NCBI GenBank assembly: GCA_938002255.1
Contig: CALLAL010000047.1
Span: 1 to 46,398 of the forward strand
Direction of reading: 5' to 3'
DNA length: 46,398 nt
DNA from: an uncultured bacterium
GTDB lineage: Bacteria; Desulfobacterota; BSN033; UBA1163
Shown here: one piece after another, positions 20,708 through 29,483 of the stretch
Numbering within the stretch: the stretch's first letter is position 1
Layout: every line of letters starts with the position of its first letter
The notes under the pieces: model-generated
Seen by the model: the letters and a program-made list of their open reading frames with translations, nothing else
What the model was told of the DNA's origin: nothing
Database searches by the model: none
Translations under genes and position numbers: made by a program

Positions 20708-20732
20708 AAGTCCCCACCTTCACTCCTCATTC

Positions 20733-20957
20733 GTAACCCCTCAGGTAGAGAAATAAAAAAGGGGTTGGAGGTTGCTTCGGAAAAACCTTGAAGCGAAACT
20801 TCGGTTGGTCAAACGACCCAATCTGATTTAAAAAAAACCGATTCAAAGGGCAGGAGGGCTTCGATGAGGATAACCTTTTATCACTGCTATTCAAGGTTTT
20901 GGAGGAGGAACGTTCCAACCCTTTTAAACCGAAAACGCCACATCACTGAGGGGTTCC
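20733..20957 (+). mobile_element. IS66-type MITE, copy B (225 bp)
   Basis: Begins GTAACCCCTCAGG and ends CTGAGGGGTTCC; AACCCCTCAG/CTGAGGGGTT are inverted. Flanks CCTCATTC (20725-20732) and CCTCATTT (20958-20965) match at 7 of 8, consistent with an 8-bp target duplication. The interior matches copies A and C with scattered substitutions, and the GGGTTG/CGACCC closing stem is kept by wobble pairing. It fills most of the 344-bp gap between atpC and the coiled-coil gene. No other gene is seen in the gap. Confidence 0.85.
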
Positions 20958-21051
20958 CCTCATTTATTTAAACTCCTTGACTAAACCGGTGATTTATGCC
21001 ATCTTTAAATCACTTTGCTGGAACGGGATTCCATAAAAAAGGCAATAAACA

Positions 21052-21588
21052 ATGGTTGCTCGAAAGAACGGAACGATTAAAAAAGAGCTTGAGGCCTTTA
21101 AAGAGGAAATCATTCAACAATTCCATCTGATCTCTGAGGGGTTGATCGACCAACTGAAGCTTTTGGCTGAGGGTCATGGTGGAATTATACAAAGGCTCGA
21201 CCGAGTCGACACGAGACTCGATGGAGTTGAGACGAGGCTCGACCGGGTCGACACGAGACTCGATGGAGTTGAGACGAGGCTCGACCGGGTTGAAACAAGA
21301 CTCGATGGAGTTGAGACAAGGCTCGACCGGGTTGAAACAAGACTCGATGGAGTTGAGACAAGGCTCGACCGAGTTGAAACAAGACTCGATGGAGTTGAGA
21401 CAAGGCTTAATGGAGTCGATATGAGGCTCGACCATTTGGAAAAAGAAAACGAACGTCAGCATTTAGAGACTCGGGCTCTGGTGAAGATTTCCTTCTCAGA
21501 GCTGGACAGGAGACTTTCAGACCTCGAGTCGCAAATGAAAGAAATCCAAGAGTGGAGAAAACAGGTTCAGACAAGGCTTCAAACTTAG
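21052..21588 (+). CDS. heptad-repeat coiled-coil protein, function unknown
   Basis: A 178-aa soluble protein dominated by a perfect heptad array. Residues 48-131 are twelve consecutive 7-mers of the form RLD(G/R)V(E/D)T. The N-terminal 47 residues are helical (KKELEAFKEEIIQQFHLISEGLIDQLKLLAEGHGGIIQ) and the C-terminal 45 continue as a coiled coil (SFSELDRRLSDLESQMKEIQEW). No signal peptide, TM or catalytic motif is seen. It is likely a rod-like scaffold or oligomerisation protein. An intrinsic terminator follows. No family name is assigned. Confidence 0.8.
   Translation: MVARKNGTIKKELEAFKEEIIQQFHLISEGLIDQLKLLAEGHGGIIQRLDRVDTRLDGVETRLDRVDTRLDGVETRLDRVETRLDGVETRLDRVETRLDGVETRLDRVETRLDGVETRLNGVDMRLDHLEKENERQHLETRALVKISFSELDRRLSDLESQMKEIQEWRKQVQTRLQT
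21193..21444 (+). repeat. 21/42-bp coding minisatellite
   Basis: Twelve tandem 21-bp units, mostly paired into a 42-bp unit (ACGAGACTCGATGGAGTTGA + GACGAGGCTCGACCGGGT...), encode the RLDGVET/RLDRVET heptads. Units are nearly identical at DNA level, so copy number should vary between strains. Because the unit is a multiple of 3, other frames stay open across it and produce spurious ORFs on both strands. Confidence 0.85.
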
Positions 21589-21626
21589 CCCTCCTCCAAA
21601 TATCCTAATCCATTGAACGAATCCAT

Positions 21627-21671
21627 GAGGGACATCTTCTATTCTATTTTCGAGATGTCCCTCTTATTTTT
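21627..21671 (+). terminator. intrinsic terminator of the coiled-coil gene
   Basis: GAGGGACATCT (21627-21637) pairs perfectly over 11 bp with AGATGTCCCTC (21653-21663); a TTATTTTTT tract follows. Confidence 0.85.
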
Positions 21672-21704
21672 ACCTTAACATTTCAAAAAATTGAAACAAA
21701 GGGA

Positions 21705-21860
21705 CATGGGTGAACCGTTCGGAAACGATTCGAGGCGAACCTTCAGACCCATGAGCACTCACATGGCTAACCCATACTGGAATTCACCCTTGGTGAAGTC
21801 CAGCCATTCCTTTAAGACATCCGGTTAACCGCCATTTGAAGCGTTAGAGAGCGGTTGACC
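21705..21860 (+). ncRNA. three-hairpin intergenic element
   Basis: A highly structured non-coding stretch. Stem 1 is CATGGGT (21705-21711)/ACCCATG (21747-21753) enclosing the core GGAAACGA + TTCGAGGCGAACCTT (21721-21743). Stem 2 is ATGG...CTGGA-TTCACC-CTT-GGTGAA-TCCAG-CCAT (21763-21807). Stem 3 is GGTTAACCGC (21823-21832)/GCGGTTGACC (21851-21860). The core recurs on the opposite strand at 37670-37648 and, more diverged, before parA and in the MITEs. It lies between convergent genes. Expression is unproven; it could equally be a DNA-level palindrome. Confidence 0.5.
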
Positions 21861-21886
21861 CATGGCCCTTTAGGCACCTGCAAGGT

Positions 21887-22474
21887 TTATTTTGTTTTTT
21901 TGTGTTTGATCTTGCCGGTGAGCCCACCGATCCAGTCCATCACACGATCGACGACTGAAGGACCTTTGACTTCCAATTTTGTCTCAGCGGTGAGGGAGGA
22001 CATCATGCTGGTCACTTTCACCGTATAAACCCCTTCTGGAATAGGAGGCTGGCTGATGACCACGACCGGTTCAAACTTCTCATTGGGCACAATATCTGCC
22101 TTTAAAATCTCCATTGCTTTGGTCAATTTCGCCATAGTAGACTTACCCAGCTCTGCCCTGAAAGTGCCATCCGGTTTAATGGGAGCCTCGGCCACAATCG
22201 CCTTCGTGTCCTCAGGCCCAAGCAGAGTGATGAAGATGGAGTCTCCGGGTTTAAATCCAGAGCCTTCAAACACAATGATTGTGTCCATCAACTTAGCAAC
22301 TCCAAGACGAATGGACTCCGGGTTCACAATGACCTGCGGTCCAGCAAGTGAAGGGTCGAGTTTTTTGGGCGTGCTGGCGCATCCCGGAGAAATAAAGATA
22401 CTTCCTGCAACGATCAACATCAAACATAACCAAACCATGAATGTCCATGACCCACCTTTCCTCTGCCTTTCCAT
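21887..22474 (-). CDS. lipoprotein with IPT-like domain
   Basis: A 195-aa predicted lipoprotein. A signal peptide precedes the lipobox ISPGC, with Cys32 as the lipidated residue. The mature part contains an Ig-like/IPT-type pattern (DTIIVFEGSGFKPGDSIFITLLG) and ends with a basic tail (GKIKHKKTK). GGGGAAGGAG precedes the ATG. It starts 24 bp downstream of the gcvT-glyA stop and is probably co-transcribed, although a link to one-carbon metabolism is not obvious. Function unknown. Confidence 0.75.
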   Translation of the reverse strand: MERQRKGGSWTFMVWLCLMLIVAGSIFISPGCASTPKKLDPSLAGPQVIVNPESIRLGVAKLMDTIIVFEGSGFKPGDSIFITLLGPEDTKAIVAEAPIKPDGTFRAELGKSTMAKLTKAMEILKADIVPNEKFEPVVVISQPPIPEGVYTVKVTSMMSSLTAETKLEVKGPSVVDRVMDWIGGLTGKIKHKKTK

Positions 22475-22498
22475 CTCCTTCCCCCCTTATGCGTATTT

Positions 22499-25213
22499 TT
22501 AAATGATCGCTTCCAGCAATCCTTCGACCATGGTCTTCGCCTCTGCTTGACCCAGACAGTATTTCATCTCCCTGAACCTCTCCCGGAATCGAATGATCTC
22601 TTTTGCCACAGATCGGCCACGAAGGATAATCTCGGCCATGTATTCGGCTAACTGCCCGAAGTCCTCCTCCTTCATTCCAAAGCGGGTCATTTCCTGAACA
22701 CCCATCCTCAGACAACTGGCGGCTGTAAAGGCTTCATCATCCGGAGCGGCCTGGTAGTTTACGATGATATTGTTCTCCTCCAATTGCTCAGCCACCACCG
22801 GACCCTTCCCATAGCCCACTCTGACGATCACCTGATGGGTCTCTGTATAGCCAAGTCGTGGGTCCCCCTCAACCATCAGTCCTTGCTCTTTCAAAGCACG
22901 GGCAAAGGCTTTTGCGTTAGAGATCACAGCTTTCTGATATTCAGACTTATAGGCGTTCATCTCATAGGTAGCCAGGAGCAATCCCAGGAGCGTTCCCAGA
23001 TGATGATTGCTGACACTTCCTGGAAAGACCCTTCTAACAATGGCTTCCCAGAGATCCTCACAAGGAGTTCCCTCTGCCATATTGCTTCCGATCACACCCC
23101 TCTGGGGACCGAAAAACGTTTTATGGGTAGACCCGGTAACAAGGTCTGCTCCCTCCTGAAAGGGCTCCTGGAAATAGGGCCCGATCAATCCCAATACGTG
23201 AGCCATATCATAGTGAAGGATCGGCCTGGGTTTCATGGTAGACGTTATCTGGGCAATCTCCTTCACAGGTTCTTTATAAATGACCATGCTCTTGCCAAGA
23301 ATGATCAATTCAGGTTTATGGATTTCGAGAAGTTCTTCGGTTTTGGAAAGATCAATCTGATAGAGATCGTCCTTCAACACAGGAAAGGGAACCACCGATG
23401 GTCTTTCGGTCACGGGATCTATGGCGATAAAGTCCCTGAGGGCGCCCATGGGTTGGGCACTGAGGTGCCCTCCCCTGCCAAGATGATGATTCATCACTTT
23501 TCTGATCCTTCGAGGCTCGCTTTTCCGGTCGAGTCGATTGAGATAGTCCATCAGACCGCTGAACACAGCTGTATTAGCCATCTGGCCGCTAATTACCCTT
23601 GTTTCTACTTCGGAGCACCCTAAATAACTCCGCATTTCCTCCGCAAGGAGAGCTTCCACCTCTGCAATCATTTTAGTCCCTTGATAATAGAAAATATCCT
23701 TCTCTCCAAGAGCTTTGACCACCCGGTGTTCCGCATAGCGATGGGATGGATCCATAATGGTCAGGAGCCTTACCAGAGAAGATGGGGTCTGCTCTGAAGG
23801 AATGAGATTTATGGTTTCCCTCTGTCTCCAGTGAGTATTCTGAATGGCTTGTTCAATCAATTTTGTGGCCTGATTTTTTAACCCCCTGACGGGGGCGCCC
23901 TTTCTTATCCCCTTCTCCTGGTACAGGATAGGACGCGCGTAGGGTGGCGCTTCCCCGGACAGATGCTTTTCTACGATGATCCCTTCGATCATCTTTCCTC
24001 TTTGCTGAATTTCAATCCTTTGTCCTGCTTCAAAATCAGAATCGAGATAAGCTAATCCAATCGCTCTCCTCCCTCGTTCATCCGTTGGTTTAGAAAGGAT
24101 TCCTTCATCCGAAAAATGCCAGTAAGGGATCATGGTTCCACTGGTCACATAACCGACGTTCTTCCCATCCACAAAGACTTCATAACCCTGCCTGGCAATC
24201 GCCTGACCCCCTTGCCCCTGAAGCACGGCAACAGGAACAATCCTTCTCGGAATCGCCTGTTTCTCTTTCGGTGGCAGAGGTGTACCATCCGCCCTTGCTT
24301 TCAACTCTTCAAACTGCCTCCGTAAGGCGTCTTTCCCTATGTAATCTCCTTTCAAGGGAGAAAAACTCACTGCTAATCCAGCAGAATAGACTGCAAAGAT
24401 GGGAATCTCCTTTCCCTCCTGATCCATCCCCAATTCGTGGCCATAGAGAGGAAGCCCAGCCTCTATCCTCAATGTGTCTCTTGCTCCCAGCCCAACAGGA
24501 ACGATGCCTTCTCCCTCACCGACGCTCAGGATCGCTTCCCAGATCATCCGCATTTTCCCCTGATCCGAAAAGAGCTCAAAGCAGATGGGTTCTCCTGTAT
24601 ATCCGGTTCTGGAGATGGTGACCGCCACTCGAACACCTTCAATCTCGCACACCCTCAGACGATTCCTCCAGGGATCGGGGAGTTTAGAATGGCTTTCGAT
24701 GACGATTTTCTCCAGCACCCTTTTCGTTGAAGGGCCCTGCAGAGCAATCATCCCCATCTCTTCGCTTCGATCTTCGAGGACAAGGCCCCTGAATTTTCTT
24801 TTGTGCTCAATTAACCAATTCCAGTCTCTCTCTTTGTTGGCGGCGTTGACCACAAGAAGGTATCTCGATTCAGAAGGAAGGTTTCCCAGATCCAGTCGAT
24901 AGAGATAAGCATCATCAATCGCCTCTCCCCATTCGTTTTGAATCAGGGTGTACTGCGCCATGCCATGCTCTAAAGCCAGAACATTATTCGTGAGAACCTG
25001 CTGTAAAAAGGGAATGGCTTCCTCTCCATAAATCAGGAAACGTCCCATGTGGGAGATATCAAAGAGGCCACCAAATTTTCTGGTGGCCAGATGTTCCTCG
25101 ATGATCCCTCTGGAGTAAGAGACGGGCATCTCCCAGCCTGCAAACTCTACCATCTGGGCTCCATGCTCCTGATGCCAGGAATAAAGCGCAGTTTGTTTTA
25201 AGCCCTTGGACAT
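22499..25213 (-). CDS. GcvT-GlyA fusion: aminomethyltransferase / serine hydroxymethyltransferase
   Basis: A 904-aa protein joining two one-carbon enzymes. Residues 1-430 are a T protein: EFAGWEMPVSY, FDISHMGRF, catalytic-region Asp100-Asp101 in GEAIDD, RTGYTGE and GLGARDTLRIEAGLPLYGHE. Residues ~445-860 are an SHMT: NLIPSEQTPS (479 region), SHRYAEHR, HYDMAHVLG (670s) and the PLP lysine 698 in TGSTHKTFFGPQRG. A helical tail follows. T releases CH2-THF and ammonia from the lipoyl-bound intermediate; SHMT uses CH2-THF and glycine to make serine. The SHMT half has unusual variants (IPSEQ for IASEN; AEHR for AEGYPG). The frame is continuous, with no stop or restart at the join. Confidence 0.9.
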   Translation of the reverse strand: MSKGLKQTALYSWHQEHGAQMVEFAGWEMPVSYSRGIIEEHLATRKFGGLFDISHMGRFLIYGEEAIPFLQQVLTNNVLALEHGMAQYTLIQNEWGEAIDDAYLYRLDLGNLPSESRYLLVVNAANKERDWNWLIEHKRKFRGLVLEDRSEEMGMIALQGPSTKRVLEKIVIESHSKLPDPWRNRLRVCEIEGVRVAVTISRTGYTGEPICFELFSDQGKMRMIWEAILSVGEGEGIVPVGLGARDTLRIEAGLPLYGHELGMDQEGKEIPIFAVYSAGLAVSFSPLKGDYIGKDALRRQFEELKARADGTPLPPKEKQAIPRRIVPVAVLQGQGGQAIARQGYEVFVDGKNVGYVTSGTMIPYWHFSDEGILSKPTDERGRRAIGLAYLDSDFEAGQRIEIQQRGKMIEGIIVEKHLSGEAPPYARPILYQEKGIRKGAPVRGLKNQATKLIEQAIQNTHWRQRETINLIPSEQTPSSLVRLLTIMDPSHRYAEHRVVKALGEKDIFYYQGTKMIAEVEALLAEEMRSYLGCSEVETRVISGQMANTAVFSGLMDYLNRLDRKSEPRRIRKVMNHHLGRGGHLSAQPMGALRDFIAIDPVTERPSVVPFPVLKDDLYQIDLSKTEELLEIHKPELIILGKSMVIYKEPVKEIAQITSTMKPRPILHYDMAHVLGLIGPYFQEPFQEGADLVTGSTHKTFFGPQRGVIGSNMAEGTPCEDLWEAIVRRVFPGSVSNHHLGTLLGLLLATYEMNAYKSEYQKAVISNAKAFARALKEQGLMVEGDPRLGYTETHQVIVRVGYGKGPVVAEQLEENNIIVNYQAAPDDEAFTAASCLRMGVQEMTRFGMKEEDFGQLAEYMAEIILRGRSVAKEIIRFRERFREMKYCLGQAEAKTMVEGLLEAII

Positions 25214-25409
25214 GTCACCCCTCCCTTTTTGATTTCTCTCCTCTCCCCTTTTAACACATTCTGAGATGGATTGGAAAGCAATTGCCCTGGGGGTTGTCTT
25301 TTGAACCCGACGAATTGGGGGGCAAGGATGTGGAAAACCTCAATGACAAGAGCCTTAGGGAATAACAGATCTATTTCGAGACGCTTAATCAAACACGCAT
25401 GAGGTGATC

Positions 25410-25826
25410 TTATTCTCCGATAATCTTGACGAGAACTCTTTTTCTTCTTCTTCCGTCGAACTCGCCGTAAAAGATCTGCTCCCAGGGGCCAAAGTCGAGC
25501 TTTCCGCCGGTGACCGCCACAACGACTTCTCTGCCCATCACTTGACGTTTCAGATGGGCATCGGCATTATCTTCCCCAACATTGTGGCGGTACTGGCGAA
25601 CCGGCTCGTGTGGAGCGAGCTTTTCAAGCCAAACCTCAAAATCATGATGAAGGCCTGATTCATCGTCATTAATAAAAACAGAGGCAGTGATGTGCATGGC
25701 GTTGACAAGAACCAGCCCCTCCCGAATGCCACTCTCCTTAAGACATTTTTCCACCTCAGGCGTGATATTGATAAAAGCCCGACGAGTGGGCACCTCAAAC
25801 CAGAGTTCTTTCCGATAGGATTTCAT
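25410..25826 (-). CDS. YjbQ/UPF0047 family protein
   Basis: A 138-aa YjbQ-family protein, a fold with reported weak thiamine-phosphate synthase activity in some members; the physiological role is unsettled. Family motifs are present: [77 protein letters not shown]. The Asp/His cluster likely binds metal. Its start overlaps the patatin-gene stop by 4 bp, so the two are translationally coupled. Confidence 0.9.
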   Translation of the reverse strand: MKSYRKELWFEVPTRRAFINITPEVEKCLKESGIREGLVLVNAMHITASVFINDDESGLHHDFEVWLEKLAPHEPVRQYRHNVGEDNADAHLKRQVMGREVVVAVTGGKLDFGPWEQIFYGEFDGRRRKRVLVKIIGE

Positions 25827-26728
25827 TCTATTCTCCCATCAAGTCTGAGTTGGGAAAGGAGTTCTGTGACTCTTGGAAGGACTTCAGCGGCCGCTTTTTC
25901 TCCCTCAAGAACTGCTTCATGCCTTTTTGAAAAATCAGCCGCTCCAATAAAGCCTACTTTAGGCCGGATCACGATATCCGCTTGCTTGAGTTGAATGGCA
26001 GCAAGTTGCGAATACATAATGTCGATGGATTGAAGAAGCGTTTCAATCGTATTTCCTGGAGGAGTCCGCTCTAGGCTGGCTGAGATATCCACCGCAATGA
26101 CCACATCCGCTCCCAATCGTTTGGCAGCTCCTACAGCCACAGGGCTGACCACTCCTCCATCAACATAGACTTTGTCTCCAATTTTTACCGGTCTAAAAAC
26201 GCCGGGAATGGAACAACTGGCTCTCACCGCCTGCCCTGTGTTCCCCCTTCCAAAGAGAGTCTCCTGTCCATTCTGAATTTCGGTTGCAACGGCATAAAAC
26301 GGAAGTTTCAGCTTTTCCATGGGCGTATGCTTCACAATCTTATTGACAAACTCCTCCAGTTTCTCTCCTTTAATGAAACCATTGTCCGGGAGGGTGAGGT
26401 CCACAATATCCTTTTGCTCGATGGAGAAAGACAAACGTTGAAGTTCAAAGGCATTGAGTCCATAGGCATAAAAACTCCCCACCACACTGCCCACGCTTGT
26501 CCCCACGATCATATGAACCGGGATTTTGTTTGTCTCAAGAATTTTGAGCACTCCGATATGGGCAAATCCCTTTGACGCCCCCGCCCCTAACACCAGCGCA
26601 ATCTTTGCAGGTTTGGGCGGAGGTTGAACCGGAGGTTGGACAACAGGTGGGAGCGGAGTCTCCTTGAGGGAGCAGGAAGCAAGGAGCATAAGAAGAACAA
26701 AGGTGCAAATGACTCTGTGAAGATCCAT
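25823..26728 (-). CDS. patatin-like phospholipase lipoprotein (RssA-like)
   Basis: A 301-aa predicted serine hydrolase of the patatin/RssA family, exported as a lipoprotein (lipobox LLASC, Cys19). Motifs are the glycine-rich [15 protein letters not shown] (48-61), nucleophile Ser78 in GTSVGS and catalytic Asp190 in DGG. This Ser-Asp dyad hydrolyses lipid esters. ATG 26728 follows AGGATC and begins the signal peptide; the longer ORF start is rejected because it runs over the promoter. A Pro-rich linker (residues 24-42) separates the anchor from the domain. Confidence 0.9.
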   Translation of the reverse strand: MDLHRVICTFVLLMLLASCSLKETPLPPVVQPPVQPPPKPAKIALVLGAGASKGFAHIGVLKILETNKIPVHMIVGTSVGSVVGSFYAYGLNAFELQRLSFSIEQKDIVDLTLPDNGFIKGEKLEEFVNKIVKHTPMEKLKLPFYAVATEIQNGQETLFGRGNTGQAVRASCSIPGVFRPVKIGDKVYVDGGVVSPVAVGAAKRLGADVVIAVDISASLERTPPGNTIETLLQSIDIMYSQLAAIQLKQADIVIRPKVGFIGAADFSKRHEAVLEGEKAAAEVLPRVTELLSQLRLDGRIE

Positions 26729-26765
26729 TGATTTGATCCTGAATGGACTCACGTTATGATTGATA

Positions 26766-26794
26766 AATCTATCAAATCCCTGAAGAAAGGTCAA
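26766..26794 (-). promoter_or_regulatory. sigma70-like promoter of patatin-yjbQ
   Basis: Minus strand TTGACC (26794-26789), 17-bp spacer, TAGATT (26771-26766), 38 bp before the patatin ATG. Confidence 0.6.
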
Positions 26795-26850
26795 TTGAGA
26801 TTGTTATGTTAATCTAAAAATCCAAAATATAGACGGTTCACAAAAATTTA

Positions 26851-26878
26851 TTTGAATAACATGAATAATTGTTATAAT
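26851..26878 (+). promoter_or_regulatory. extended -10 promoter of the polysaccharide cluster
   Basis: TTTGAA (26851-26856), 16-bp spacer, perfect TATAAT (26873-26878) preceded by TG one base upstream (extended -10). It lies 45 bp before the first glycosyltransferase gene, in an AT-rich stretch. Confidence 0.6.
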
Positions 26879-26922
26879 CTTGCTGTCATCATTCTTAAAT
26901 TCTCTTCAAGAAAAGAGGCCGG

Positions 26923-28404
26923 ATGGCTCAAAAAAGAATCTGGATGTTCGTCATGTTCTGCCTTCTGGGACTCTCCCTGGTCGGTCTTACAACAGAATTA
27001 TATTTAGGGGATGAGATCATTCATTTTCGTTTTGCCAAAGACATAGTCAGGGCCGAAAAGAGGGTGACGGTCGACTCCCTTTATGGAAAGGATTTCAGCC
27101 GGCAAATCCACTATATGTTCTCTCCGCTCTGGCATCTCCTCCTCGCTTATCTGTGGAAGATCACAGGGGGAATCTCCTTTGCGGTTGCCCAGATCTATCA
27201 TCTCTTCTACTACGCCTTATTGCTTGTTTCCACCTACCTCCTCGGAAAAGAGCTCTACGGAAAAGAAGAAGGGTGGTACTCAATGGTCCTGGTCGCTTCC
27301 CTCCCGATGGTGGTCAGTTTCGGGATTTTGTTCTATGTGGACGTGCCCCTGGCCGCACTAACTACTTTAACCTTTTTGCTCCTTTTGAAAAAGAGAGTCA
27401 TCCTCGCAGGGTTTGGATTTGGGCTCATGTATTTCATAAAAATGAATGGATTGATCTTTGGAATCCCTTTTTTCTTAACCATACTCTTTAAGAATGCCCG
27501 GGACCGTTGGTGGGCCAGGTTATTGGGTTTCTCTCTGGCTGCTCTTATTGTCATCCTTCCAGATATCTACTGGAGGGAGAAGAATGTGCTGGAAGAAGCC
27601 TGGCTGGGAAGCAACCAGAAGATCGTCAATGTGTTTGTGACAGAGGTGTCCAAAAATTTAAAAGGATGGACCGATCCGAGCGTTTGGGAAAAAACCCTGG
27701 CCCTCAAAGCCCCAAAATTTGGCCATGACTCGACCTTCCTGCGTCCAAAGGATCATATAAAGTATTTCGGACTTCCCCTGCTGCTTCTGTTGATCCTCTA
27801 TCTGATCAAGAGGCCTTTTTCCAAAAACGACCTTCTGCTCTGGATGCCCATCCTCTTTTATCTTTTATTTTTTCTCTCTTTTTTCAATATGGATGGAGAC
27901 ATCCGGTACCTCTTACCTATCTCCCCTTTCCTGAGCATCCTCGCCTCCAGGGCGATCTCCTCCTGGGACAAAAAGGGTGTGAAAGGGTTCATCGTCTTTA
28001 TCTGTCTGGTCCAATTGGTGAGCGTCCTCGTTTTTGTTTACATTCATCGGAGGATCCCTCCCGGGGTTCGAGAAGCTTTCCATTACATCAAAGAAAAAAC
28101 ACCTGATGATGCAATCATCATCTATGTGGACTATAATCTATCGGAATATACCGATCGCAGGATTTATTGGCATTGGGACCTTAAAACCCTCTTCTGGGAA
28201 GAGGAGGAAACGGTGAAGGCTTTTTTAAGTAAACGAAACCTTCGTTATCTTCTGGTCAAAAAAGAAAGAATCTATGACGATCAAAACGTCCGACACCTAA
28301 AAGGGTATCCGCTCTCTTTCATCCGTCGGTCGTCGACATTTGACTTTTCTGAGTTACTGTTAAATAATGACAGCGTCAGTTTGTGGAAGTTTCGCATCGA
28401 ATGA
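26923..28404 (+). CDS. GT39/ArnT-like membrane glycosyltransferase
   Basis: A 493-aa polytopic protein with about 10-12 TM helices, resembling the PMT/ArnT (GT39/GT83) families that use polyprenyl-phosphate sugars at the outer face of the inner membrane. The first loop has the acidic ELYLGDEIIHF motif expected to form the active site (Asp-Glu pair). A soluble C-terminal domain follows (residues ~370-493: REAFHYIKEKTPDDAIIIYVDYN...). It is the first gene of the rightward surface-polysaccharide cluster. Donor and acceptor are unknown. Confidence 0.8.
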   Translation: MAQKRIWMFVMFCLLGLSLVGLTTELYLGDEIIHFRFAKDIVRAEKRVTVDSLYGKDFSRQIHYMFSPLWHLLLAYLWKITGGISFAVAQIYHLFYYALLLVSTYLLGKELYGKEEGWYSMVLVASLPMVVSFGILFYVDVPLAALTTLTFLLLLKKRVILAGFGFGLMYFIKMNGLIFGIPFFLTILFKNARDRWWARLLGFSLAALIVILPDIYWREKNVLEEAWLGSNQKIVNVFVTEVSKNLKGWTDPSVWEKTLALKAPKFGHDSTFLRPKDHIKYFGLPLLLLLILYLIKRPFSKNDLLLWMPILFYLLFFLSFFNMDGDIRYLLPISPFLSILASRAISSWDKKGVKGFIVFICLVQLVSVLVFVYIHRRIPPGVREAFHYIKEKTPDDAIIIYVDYNLSEYTDRRIYWHWDLKTLFWEEEETVKAFLSKRNLRYLLVKKERIYDDQNVRHLKGYPLSFIRRSSTFDFSELLLNNDSVSLWKFRIE

Positions 28405-28427
28405 ACCCCTCTCTTCGGTAAAACGAA

Positions 28428-29483
28428 ATGGTGCAACCTAACATCTCTGTCATCCTCCCGGTCCACAATGCAGAAGGCAATCTCCTTCAATGCCTTTTAA
28501 GTTTATCTCAAACGAATCCTCCTCCTCATGAAATCATCGTCGTGGCAGATGGCTGCACCGATCGCACCGCCCAGCGCGCTCAAGAGGCAGGGGCCAGGGT
28601 GGTGTCCCTTCCCATAAGGAGAGGACCCGCCCATGCAAGGAACGAAGGGGCATCCTATGCCCAAGGCGACATTCTGTTCTTTGTGGATGCCGATATAATG
28701 ATTCCACCCGATGCTTTCGCAAAAATCAAAAGTGCGTTTCAACAAGATCCTTCATTAGTGGCTCTGTTTGGTTCCTACGACGATGAACCCGGAGAGAACA
28801 ATTTTCTGTCTCAATACAGGAATTTATTCCACCATTACGTTCACCAGATATCGCAGCAAGAGGCCTCCACGTTTTGGAGCGGTTGTGGCGCCATTCGCCG
28901 CCCGGTTTTCTGGGAATTGGGCGGCTTTCAGGAATCCTACCGCAAGCCCAGCATCGAAGATATCGAGCTTGGTTACCGCCTCAAACAGGCGGGATATCGG
29001 ATTCGACTCCTCAAGGAACTTCAGGTAAAACATTTAAAACATTGGGGGGTTAAAAGCTTAATAAAAACCGATTTTTTTGACCGCGCCATTCCTTGGACAG
29101 AATTGATTTTAAAAACCCGTAACTTCGTTAATGACCTGAATCTGAGACTCTCCAGTCGCCTGAGCGTCTTGCTCATCTATGGCTTGATCTTCATGCTGAT
29201 CGGGAGCGGGTGGCGGCGCGAATTCTTCGCCGTCGCCTGCTCCATGCTCTTTATGCTCCTGGTAATCAATGCACCCGTCTACCATTTTTTTATGAAAAAA
29301 CGTGGATTGGGATTCATGATGAAAACGATTCCTTGGCACTGGTTTTACTATTTTTACAGTGGACTGGCTTTTGGCATAGGCTTAAGCCGTTTTTTTCTCT
29401 CCAGGCATCGTTCCCCAAAGTCGAGTTTAACAGCTCCCCGAAAAGTTCATTCAGATCCCTCCCCGCTTTCGGAGTCTTGCTGA
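28428..29483 (+). CDS. family 2 glycosyltransferase with C-terminal membrane segments
   Basis: A 351-aa GT-A-fold transferase. The N-terminus ISVILPVHNAEGNLLQCLLSL and DGCTDRT bind the nucleotide sugar; the metal site is DADIMI (DxD), followed by the acceptor-side GGFQESYRKPSIEDIELGYRLKQAGY (ED motif). Two or three TM helices near residues 240-330 suggest action on a lipid-linked acceptor. Its stop overlaps the next ATG (TGATG), so translation of the FAD protein is coupled. Confidence 0.85.
   Translation: MVQPNISVILPVHNAEGNLLQCLLSLSQTNPPPHEIIVVADGCTDRTAQRAQEAGARVVSLPIRRGPAHARNEGASYAQGDILFFVDADIMIPPDAFAKIKSAFQQDPSLVALFGSYDDEPGENNFLSQYRNLFHHYVHQISQQEASTFWSGCGAIRRPVFWELGGFQESYRKPSIEDIELGYRLKQAGYRIRLLKELQVKHLKHWGVKSLIKTDFFDRAIPWTELILKTRNFVNDLNLRLSSRLSVLLIYGLIFMLIGSGWRREFFAVACSMLFMLLVINAPVYHFFMKKRGLGFMMKTIPWHWFYYFYSGLAFGIGLSRFFLSRHRSPKSSLTAPRKVHSDPSPLSESC

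Noticed and set aside
21010-21462. 150-aa minus-strand ORF with NSIESCFNPVEP repeats
   Set aside because: It is the antisense shadow of the heptad minisatellite, which keeps several frames open; the plus-strand coiled coil has a better start and a terminator.
29210-29482. N-terminal extension of the FAD oxidoreductase
   Set aside because: It overlaps the GT2 gene in another frame; the Rossmann motif begins right after ATG 29483.
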